Positions 1 to 5,324 of a DNA stretch of 6,622 nt are shown here, piece after piece. Made by a program: the position numbers and the translations under genes. Numbering within the stretch: the stretch's first letter is position 1; each line of letters opens with the position of its first letter. Source of the stretch: Planctomycetota bacterium (GTDB lineage: Bacteria; Planctomycetota; Planctomycetia; Pirellulales; UBA1268); assembly GCA_003669255.1 (NCBI GenBank), contig QWPO01000100.1, positions 1 to 6,622 on the forward strand. Direction: 5' to 3'. The notes under the pieces were generated by a model, which saw only the letters and a list, made by a program, of their open reading frames with translations, was not told the origin of the DNA and did no database searches.

Positions 1-651
1 CGCCGCGTCGACGAGCTGCCGCAGGGTGACGTCCTGCGCCGCCAGTCGCGCGGGCGACGTGATGATCTGGTACTGCTTGAGGATTCCCCCCATCACGGTC
101 ACCTGGGCAACGCCTTCGAGGGCCAGCAGGCGGTTGCGGATGGTGAACTCGGCCAGGGTCCGCAGCGCGAGGCCCTGCTCACGAGCGTCGGCGGCGGTCG
201 TCGGGGCCCGGGTGTCGCGGAGCCCCAGGAGCACGATCTCGCCCATGATCGACGAGACCGGAGCCATCACGGGATTGGCGTCGGTGGGAAGTTTCGCGCG
301 GGCGAGCTGGAGCTTCTCGGCGACGATCTGCCGGTCGCGGAAGATGTCGGTGCCCCATTCGAACTCCACCCACACGATCGACAGGCCGATGCCCGATGCC
401 GACCGCACCCGGCGGACGCCCGTGGCACCGTTGAGCAGGTATTCGATCTGCCGAGTGACGAGCGTCTCCACTTCCTCCGGGGCGAGCCCCGGCGCCTCGG
501 TCATCACCGTGACCGTGGGCCGGTTGAGGTCAGGAAAGACGTCGATCGGCATCTGCTCGAGCGCCAGCCATCCGGCCACGGCCACGGCCAGCGCGGCGAC
601 GATGACCAGCAGCCGGTTGCGAAGCGAAAAAGCGATGATCGCGTCGAGCAT
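1..651 (-). CDS. Heavy-metal efflux RND pump (CusA/CzcA type), N-terminal 217 residues, cut by window edge
   Basis: Inner-membrane proton-driven pump subunit of a tripartite heavy-metal efflux system. The reading frame is open from ATG at 651 to base 1 with no stop, so the rest (a full HME-RND is about 1,000-1,100 residues) lies outside the window. Visible: a short cytoplasmic start (MLDAIIAFSLRNRLL), first membrane helix at about residues 12-32, then MPIDVFPDLNRPTVTV (34-49), which matches the 'iDxxPDxxxxxV' signature after TM1 of HME-RND proteins. LAPEEVE follows at about 56-62, and SSIMGEIV (about 133-140) resembles the GEI segment of CzcA-like pumps. The proton-relay helix and metal-binding site are not in view, so Cu/Ag versus Zn/Co/Cd specificity cannot be assigned. 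The start is fixed by GGAAGGAG (complement of 660-667), 8 bases upstream. The gene follows the adaptor gene by 18 bases, so the two are surely co-transcribed. Confidence 0.93.
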   Translation of the reverse strand, partial: MLDAIIAFSLRNRLLVIVAALAVAVAGWLALEQMPIDVFPDLNRPTVTVMTEAPGLAPEEVETLVTRQIEYLLNGATGVRRVRSASGIGLSIVWVEFEWGTDIFRDRQIVAEKLQLARAKLPTDANPVMAPVSSIMGEIVLLGLRDTRAPTTAADAREQGLALRTLAEFTIRNRLLALEGVAQVTVMGGILKQYQIITSPARLAAQDVTLRQLVDAA

Positions 652-659
652 GCGTCGGG

Positions 660-667
660 CTCCTTCC
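660..667 (-). promoter_or_regulatory. Shine-Dalgarno site of the RND pump gene
   Basis: On the minus strand this reads GGAAGGAG, a near-complete anti-16S match, 8 bases before the ATG at 651. It lies in the 18-base gap after the adaptor stop (670-672) and decides the pump start. It is the strongest ribosome-binding site in the operon, so the pump has its own efficient initiation. Confidence 0.75.
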
Positions 668-669
668 GG

Positions 670-2913
670 TCAGCGGATCGAGGCGGAAGCGGTCTGCAGG
701 TCGGCCACCCCCGCCACGGCCACGATCTCGCCTGCGGCGAGCCCGGCGGTGACCGTCACCAGCCGGTCGTCGCCGCGGCCCAGGACGACCGGCCGCCGCC
801 GGAACGAGCCGTCGACGTCGCGGATGAAGAGGTAGGGCTGTACACCCTGCCGCACCACCGCGGCGACGGGAACCGCCAGGGCTGGTGCGGCGGTCCCGAT
901 TGGCAGGGACACCCGCGCGAGCATGTTGTGCTGGAGGACGCGGCTCGGCGGCACGTTGATCTCCACCCACACCGGCAGCGTGCGGTCGCGGGCGTCGATG
1001 ACGTTGCCGCGGCGGGCGACGACGCCGGTGAAGACCTGACCGGGCAACGCCACGAACCGGACGCGGGCCACGTCGGCCGGGTCGTGCGAGTGGAGCCTGC
1101 CGACCTCGTTCTCCGTCAGATGACCCCGCACCCAGGCATGGCGTGAATCGTGGATCTCGGCCACCGCGTCGTTCGGCTGGATCACCTGCCCGACGACCGC
1201 GTCGAGCCGAACGACCGTGCCTGCCGCCGGCGCCCGGATCACGAGCGTGGGCAAGACTTCGCCCCGCGTCGCGACCCGGTCGACTTCCGCCGCCGAGAAG
1301 CCGACCCCCCGGAGCGTGCGGCTCAGCGCCTCGACTCGCTCGGCCAGGGAGAGCGCGGCCGTCTGGGCCTCCCAGACGCGTTTGCGCGGAACGCTCTGAC
1401 TGGCGTCGAGTTCCTTGAGCCGCGTCAGGCTCTCGTCGGCGAGCCGCCGCTGCGCGGCGGCCTGGATCAGCTGCAGCTGGATGTCGAGCGCCGCGAGGCT
1501 CGACACCTCGGCGAGCACCTCTCCCTCGGCGACCTGCTGGCCGATCCGGCCGAGCATCCTCGTGATCCGGCCCTCGACCTGCGCGGCGGCTACGGTCCGG
1601 GCTCCCGGTGGCACGTCGACCATCCCGTCGAACTCGAGAACCTCGTCGACGGCGTGCAGGGCCGCGGGCTCGGTTCGCAGGCCCATGTTCGCCTCGGCCT
1701 CCGGGCTGAGTCGGAGAACGCCGCTCACGAAGAAGCCACCGAGCTCGTGGCTTCCCTTCGTGACGACACGGTCGCCAGGAAACACACTCCCGTCGCGCAG
1801 CGTCACCATCCCGGCGTCCATTCCGTCGACCACCACGTTCTGCTTGCGATACTCGTATCCCCGTTCGGTGGCCGCCTCCTCGAGCAGCACGAATTTCTCG
1901 ATCCCGTTGGTGACCAGTGCCTCCGCGGGCACGGCGGCCAGTTCAACGCTTGTGCCCGACACGATCTGGGCCTGACCCGTCATCCCGGGGAGGAACCGCG
2001 CGGGCCGGTCGGCCGGATTGACCACGGCCGTCCAGGCGGTCCCGAGCTTCGTCTGCGGGTCGAGCATCATGCCGGTCGTGTGGATCGTTGATGTGAGCCG
2101 CTCGTTGGGCCACGCGGGCAGTGTCAGCTCGACCTGCTGCCCGACGGCAACGGCATTCACGTCCCGCTCGAGGATGCTGATCTCGGCCCAGACCTCCGTG
2201 AGGTCGACCACCTCGAAGAGGTGCTCGTTCGCCGGCACGACGTCTCCCACCGTGATGTCGACATGCATGATCGTGCCGGCGATCGGGCTGAGGATCTCTA
2301 CAGTGCTCGTCAGAGGCCGGTCCGCATCCGCGAGCAGCGTTGCAACGACGTCCTCGGGCAAATCGATGCTGCGGAGCTTCGCCGCAGCGACGTCGACCGC
2401 CCCCTGCGTCTGCTCGAGCCGGGAGCGGGCCTCGGAGCGGTCGCGGATCGCCGCCGCCTGGGCCTCGGCCAGCGCCTGGATCCGCTCGAAGCTTCGCGCG
2501 GCGAGTTCGTGCTCGGCCCGGGCCGTCAGCAGCTCCAGTTGGATCGTCTCGAGCGACAGGCTCTCGAGCGTCGCGAGTCGCTGGCCGGCCGCGACCACGT
2601 CGCCGGCGCGGACGTGAATGACCGCCACTCGGCCGCCGATGCCAGTCGCGGCGAAGGCATGCCGATTCCTGGCGGGAATGAGCCGGGCGTAGGCCATGAT
2701 CCGGGTGTCGATCGCGTGGCCCGTCACGTCGGCCGTCTCGATCATCAGGGCGCGATGGGCCGTGGGGCTGAGGGCGAGGCTGCCCCTCTCGGCATCCACG
2801 AGCACTCCCTTCGTCGGCAGCGGCTCGTGCCCCTCGTGGGCCCGCGCACATGGCTGACCCACGAGGCACGAGGCTGCTAGCAGCCCGACGGCGAGATACC
2901 TAACGCTTGACAT
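670..2913 (-). CDS. Tandem double periplasmic adaptor (HlyD/CusB-type membrane fusion protein) of the RND efflux system
   Basis: Periplasmic adaptor that would link the RND pump to an outer-membrane channel. At 747 aa it is about twice the usual 350-450 aa because it holds two full adaptors. N-terminus: signal peptide with possible cleavage at ARA|HEGHE (25/26), or a lipobox-like AASC at Cys16; the mature end carries HEGHE, a likely metal-binding motif. Copy 1 (about 46-395): lipoyl half 88-120, helical hairpin 121-182, second lipoyl half 205-237, beta-barrel 240-318, membrane-proximal domain 325-395. Copy 2 (about 400-745): the same order at 441-472, 474-533, 556-588, 591-670 and 675-740. 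LALSPTAHRALMIET (46-60) aligns with LRLSPEAEANMGLRT (400-414), and GRVAVIHVRAGDVVAAGQ (94-111) with GRITRMLGRIGQQVAEGE (448-465), both at offset 354; the second lipoyl halves align at offset 352. The ATG at 2913 overlaps the upstream stop by 14 bases with only a weak GAGG nearby, suggesting translational coupling. Family assignment is secure; what the duplication does is unknown. Confidence 0.92.
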   Translation of the reverse strand: MSSVRYLAVGLLAASCLVGQPCARAHEGHEPLPTKGVLVDAERGSLALSPTAHRALMIETADVTGHAIDTRIMAYARLIPARNRHAFAATGIGGRVAVIHVRAGDVVAAGQRLATLESLSLETIQLELLTARAEHELAARSFERIQALAEAQAAAIRDRSEARSRLEQTQGAVDVAAAKLRSIDLPEDVVATLLADADRPLTSTVEILSPIAGTIMHVDITVGDVVPANEHLFEVVDLTEVWAEISILERDVNAVAVGQQVELTLPAWPNERLTSTIHTTGMMLDPQTKLGTAWTAVVNPADRPARFLPGMTGQAQIVSGTSVELAAVPAEALVTNGIEKFVLLEEAATERGYEYRKQNVVVDGMDAGMVTLRDGSVFPGDRVVTKGSHELGGFFVSGVLRLSPEAEANMGLRTEPAALHAVDEVLEFDGMVDVPPGARTVAAAQVEGRITRMLGRIGQQVAEGEVLAEVSSLAALDIQLQLIQAAAQRRLADESLTRLKELDASQSVPRKRVWEAQTAALSLAERVEALSRTLRGVGFSAAEVDRVATRGEVLPTLVIRAPAAGTVVRLDAVVGQVIQPNDAVAEIHDSRHAWVRGHLTENEVGRLHSHDPADVARVRFVALPGQVFTGVVARRGNVIDARDRTLPVWVEINVPPSRVLQHNMLARVSLPIGTAAPALAVPVAAVVRQGVQPYLFIRDVDGSFRRRPVVLGRGDDRLVTVTAGLAAGEIVAVAGVADLQTASASIR

Positions 2914-3733
2914 AGGCCTCGGGATCCTTGATCTCGTCGGGCTTCTCCTTGGCCGTGCGAACGAACTCCTCCACGCAGGGTGGACAGCAGAACTCGTAGG
3001 TCTTGCCGCCGATCACCCACGCACACAGCGGGTTGGCCTTGGTCTCGGAGATCGGGCAGAGCCGGTCGCCAGGCTTCGGGTTCACGTCGTGCTTGGCCTG
3101 GAAGCCCTTGAACTTCTGCTGGGCAGTGAGCCGGCCATTGGCCGCGATGTCGGCCTCGGTGTACGTGCCGCCTGGCGTGAGGAACAGCGTCGTCGATTCG
3201 TTGTCGGCGAGGGCGGCGGGCATCGCCGCAGCGTGATCCGGAGGCGGCGCCGACGTGAAGCCGACGCGAAACCTCTCTTTCTCGATCCGCAGGTTGGGGA
3301 TCGTGATGTCCACGGCCTTGCCGCGAAGAGACTCGGGAATCACGCCCTTGAACCGCGACGTTTTGTCGTCGGCGTCGCCTTCTTGCGGATCGGACTCGAA
3401 TTGCAACGCCACCGTCTCGCTGCCGCCGGCCGGCTTCACGTAGGCGGTGAGCGTCTGCCGCTGCGTCTCCTGGATGCGGGTCTCGTCGGAGCCGAGCAGG
3501 TAGAGGCGGAGGATCCCGCCGGACTCGAACACCGGCTCGACGTGGTAGCTGTCGCGGCCGAGCGGAACGATCAGTCCGCCGTGGGCTCCCACGCCGTGCT
3601 CATGGTCGCCGTGCTGGCGGTCGTCGGGTTCCGCCGCCGTCACACCTGCCGAGGCGAGTGCTCCGGCGAGGGCGAGCAGGCGGAGGAGGTTGGTCACGGC
3701 GGCCGCGAGCAAAGGCAGTTGAAAGGAATCCAT
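2900..3733 (-). CDS. Exported His-rich protein with C-terminal YHS/TRASH-like metal-binding domain, efflux-associated
   Basis: Predicted 277-aa exported protein, probably a periplasmic metal-binding accessory of the efflux pump. Residues 1-34 look like a signal peptide (hydrophobic stretch about 17-30, possible cleavage TAA|E at 34/35). A His-rich stretch follows, RQHGDHEHGVGAHGG (39-53). The middle (about 51-160) is a beta-rich domain beginning HGGLIVPLGRDSYHVEPVFE, a pattern I have seen in uncharacterised efflux-operon proteins. After a linker comes TPGGTYTEADIAANG (186-200), then a YHS/TRASH-like segment with CPIS at 226, C237, and GGKTYEFCCPPCVEEF (C249, C250, C253), ending PEAYVKR. The Cys spacing fits metal binding. 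The frame extends upstream to a TTG at 3808, but ATG 3733 is chosen because it starts the signal peptide and has AGGA about 7-8 bases upstream. Its stop (2900-2902) lies inside the start of the adaptor gene. Metal and exact role are inferred, not shown. Confidence 0.85.
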   Translation of the reverse strand: MDSFQLPLLAAAVTNLLRLLALAGALASAGVTAAEPDDRQHGDHEHGVGAHGGLIVPLGRDSYHVEPVFESGGILRLYLLGSDETRIQETQRQTLTAYVKPAGGSETVALQFESDPQEGDADDKTSRFKGVIPESLRGKAVDITIPNLRIEKERFRVGFTSAPPPDHAAAMPAALADNESTTLFLTPGGTYTEADIAANGRLTAQQKFKGFQAKHDVNPKPGDRLCPISETKANPLCAWVIGGKTYEFCCPPCVEEFVRTAKEKPDEIKDPEAYVKR

Positions 3734-3835
3734 GGTGCAGTCCTGTGGTGAGAAAGGTTGCGAAATGAGTCGCTGTGGGGGCGGATTCGGCCGCGCGGGC
3801 TCGCCCAAGGGCAGAAAGAAAGCCGGATCGAGGTG

Positions 3836-3855
3836 GACCGCACCCGAGTGCGGTC
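3836..3855 (-). terminator. GC-rich hairpin between the Cys-rich gene and the His/YHS gene (partial terminator or processing stem)
   Basis: GACCGCAC and GTGCGGTC form a perfect 8-bp stem around a 4-base loop (3844-3847), 10 bases past the stop of the Cys-rich gene (3866-3868). On the minus strand no T-run follows directly; a CTTTCTTTCT stretch starts about 14 bases later. It therefore does not fit a canonical intrinsic terminator. It could attenuate read-through, end the short leading transcript in part, or stabilise a processed 3' end. The structure is seen in the sequence; its function is a guess. Confidence 0.4.
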
Positions 3856-3865
3856 GCGGCCTCGC

Positions 3866-4294
3866 TCAACAGCGGAGCATGCTCAGCGCGCGCAGAAGCG
3901 CCCTGCCGCCCAGTGTCGGGACCTCGCCGAGAGCCGGCCGCCGCACTCCTTCATCGGCTGACGGCACCGACTGCATCGCCGGCCCGCACGCGATTGGCCA
4001 CGTGCCCTGCCAGTCAGACCACGATGGCAGATTGAGGTCACCACCGCCGACGCCGGCCACCGGAGCTGCCACGGTCCGCGACTTGCTGCGGCACGGGCAG
4101 GAACCGTCGTCGTGGCTCCCGGATTCCGTTGGGCAGGACGCCGGTGTCTCACAGCAACAGCAGCACTCGCCGCCCTTCGTCGCCGCGTGAGCCACCCGGG
4201 ATTCGCTCGCCTTGAACGTGCAGCAGCACCACTGCGGCCCGAAGACCACGGCGATAACCGTGCTTAGCGCGATGATCCGACGGCTCAGTTCCAT
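3866..4294 (-). CDS. Small exported Cys-rich protein at the head of the efflux operon
   Basis: 142-aa protein of no recognised family. Residues 1-20 (MELSRRIIALSTVIAVVFGP) form a positively charged then hydrophobic segment, so it is exported or membrane-anchored. Thirteen cysteines follow: CCC at 23-25, CCCCC at 44-48, then C54, C66, C68, C103 and C142. Several short motifs (ECCCCCE, SCPCRS) suggest soft-metal binding (Cu, Ag, Hg, Cd or Zn), and H61 with D62-D63 lies among them. The C-terminal half (about 75-142) is Gly/Pro/Ala-rich without clear structure. The frame opens further up at a TTG (4306), but ATG 4294 has GAGGA (complement of 4300-4304) 5 bases upstream and is preferred. It is the first gene after a candidate promoter and 132 bases ahead of the His/YHS gene in the same direction. 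A metal-buffer or metal-sensing role is inferred from composition and context only. A real gene is likely given the start signals and signal-like N-terminus. Confidence 0.68.
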   Translation of the reverse strand: MELSRRIIALSTVIAVVFGPQWCCCTFKASESRVAHAATKGGECCCCCETPASCPTESGSHDDGSCPCRSKSRTVAAPVAGVGGGDLNLPSWSDWQGTWPIACGPAMQSVPSADEGVRRPALGEVPTLGGRALLRALSMLRC

Positions 4295-4315
4295 CCGGTT
4301 CCTCAACGTCCCTGA

Positions 4316-4345
4316 ACTTTATCTCCGGTTTCGACCGGTGGCCAA
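4316..4345 (-). promoter_or_regulatory. Candidate promoter of the efflux operon with dyad (possible operator) in the spacer
   Basis: On the minus strand: TTGGCC (4345-4340, 4 of 6 to the -35 consensus), an 18-base spacer, then TAAAGT (4321-4316, 4 of 6 to the -10). Transcription would start near 4309, about 15 bases before the ATG at 4294 and just ahead of its Shine-Dalgarno. The spacer contains CCGGT-CGAA-ACCGG (4338-4325), an inverted repeat with 5-bp arms. A dyad between -35 and -10 is where MerR-family metal regulators bind, but their spacer is usually 19-20 bases and no such regulator gene is in the window. Matches are moderate and planctomycete promoters are poorly defined. Confidence 0.32.
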
Positions 4346-4410
4346 GGCGAACTTGGGCAGCGAGTTGCCGACGGCTCAGGAACGCCGACCACGAGCAGGA
4401 CACCGCAGCC

Positions 4411-5199
4411 TCAGGGGCGGCGGGTCACCAGATCCAGGCAGCGGAGCCAGAACTCGGAATACCTGTTCCAGAACACCAGGTTGCAGCCCCAATGGGGCGC
4501 CGGGTCGGAGGTGTAGCAGAGCACCGTGCCCAGGCCTTCCTGGGCCGCGACCACCAGCGGGTCGCCCGTCTCCTTGATCGTGAGCAGGGGTTCGCGACCC
4601 GGCTTCAGCCGCACCTGGTTGTAGCCGAGCAGCGGCGGGCAGTCGGAGAGGTCGAGACCCGTGAAGGCCTTCTTGCCCGCCGCGGTCGCCACCGGCTGAT
4701 AGCCCTCGGTGCTCTCCACGAGATCCTCGTGCTCGAGGCACTCGACCGGCATCACGTCTCGAAGCAGCGTCCGCCCCCAGCCCCCCTTGCCCTGCTCGCC
4801 GGTGAACGAATACCAGCCCCCGAGCAGCATGAGTCCCTTCCCCTGCCGCACCGCGTCGATCGTGAGCCGCACGCGGTCGGGGAAGGTGAGCACGCCCTGG
4901 CCGAACTTCGCCCGATCGAAGAAACTCGGCGCGAGCTGGAAGAGTTTCCCCTCCACATCGCTGAAGATGATCACGTCGTGATCCGCGAGGATCTGCTCGT
5001 ACGCGCCGGGGCCGAGTTTGTAGAACTCCCAGGACGGCACGCTCGTCACCTGGTGGACACCGGTCGACTCGAGCGCCTCCTTCAGCCACGTGCCGTAGTT
5101 GAAGACATCGAGCCCCTTCATCGCATTCTGGAAAGGGGATTCGGCGAACCACGGGCCGGTCAGCACGGCCCAGTCACCGACGTAATACACCTTCGCCAT
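4411..5199 (-). CDS. Putative glutamine amidotransferase-like protein (PF07090/COG5426 type), no evident catalytic Cys
   Basis: 262-aa cytoplasmic protein (no signal peptide or membrane helix) with a class I glutamine amidotransferase-like, flavodoxin-type fold. It starts MAKVYYVGDW, has a strand-turn DHDVIIFSDVEGKLF (73-87), a conserved GKGLMLLGGWYSFTG (120-134), and ends with a PHWGCNLVFWNRYSEFWLRCL segment (235-255). The LLGGWYSF and SDPAPHWG patterns are typical of this uncharacterised family. At the usual nucleophile-elbow position the sequence is GGW rather than GxC, so glutaminase activity is unlikely; a binding or unknown hydrolytic role is possible. ATG 5199 is supported by GGGAG (complement of 5206-5210) 6 bases upstream. 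It is divergent from the C45-type hydrolase across about 125 bases and ends 116 bases before the Cys-rich gene, with no clear terminator between, so read-through into the efflux genes is possible. Family call is from memory of motifs; substrate and pathway are unknown. Confidence 0.82.
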   Translation of the reverse strand: MAKVYYVGDWAVLTGPWFAESPFQNAMKGLDVFNYGTWLKEALESTGVHQVTSVPSWEFYKLGPGAYEQILADHDVIIFSDVEGKLFQLAPSFFDRAKFGQGVLTFPDRVRLTIDAVRQGKGLMLLGGWYSFTGEQGKGGWGRTLLRDVMPVECLEHEDLVESTEGYQPVATAAGKKAFTGLDLSDCPPLLGYNQVRLKPGREPLLTIKETGDPLVVAAQEGLGTVLCYTSDPAPHWGCNLVFWNRYSEFWLRCLDLVTRRP

Positions 5200-5221
5200 C
5201 TCTCACTCCCGCAGCCGCGGA

Positions 5222-5251
5222 TTGAAAAACCGACCAGAGGTGGGGTAGCCT
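5222..5251 (+). promoter_or_regulatory. Weak candidate promoter for the C45-type hydrolase in the divergent intergenic region
   Basis: TTGAAA (5222-5227, 5 of 6 to -35) is followed after 18 bases by TAGCCT (5246-5251, 3 of 6 to -10). It sits in the 125-base gap between the divergent starts at 5199 and 5325 and would give a leader of about 65 bases. The -10 is poor, so this is only a candidate. No convincing promoter was found for the minus-strand gene in the same gap. Confidence 0.22.
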
Positions 5252-5324
5252 AGCACGCGGGATGGGGCGTCGTGATGCTCCTGGTGAACGGATGGCAACG
5301 CAGGCGACGAGCCGGGGGATGACC

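Noticed and set aside
26..835. Plus-strand 269-aa open frame across the pump and adaptor genes
   Set aside because: Ser/Arg/Ala-rich shadow of the RND pump and adaptor coding strands; the minus-strand frame carries clear RND motifs.
1150..2091. Plus-strand 313-aa open frame antisense to the adaptor
   Set aside because: It lies wholly inside the well-supported adaptor gene, has composition typical of a GC-rich shadow frame (Arg/Gly/Pro/His-rich) and no recognisable domain.
670..2913. Adaptor doubling as an assembly duplication or as two genes merged by a missed stop
   Set aside because: The two halves are strongly diverged at protein level, the frame is continuous, and the second half has no signal peptide or ribosome-binding site of its own.
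3734..3808. Longer N-terminus for the His/YHS protein from a TTG at 3808
   Set aside because: The extra 25 residues are Pro/Arg-rich and would put a tail before the signal peptide; ATG 3733 has its own Shine-Dalgarno.
4492..5253. Plus-strand 253-aa open frame antisense to the amidotransferase-like gene
   Set aside because: Arg/Glu/His-rich reverse-strand shadow with no domain; the minus-strand gene has family motifs and a good ribosome-binding site.
5262..5324. Longer N-terminus for the hydrolase from ATG 5262 or 5292
   Set aside because: These starts lack a good Shine-Dalgarno and would precede the signal peptide with a charged extension; 5325 has GGGGGA at proper distance.
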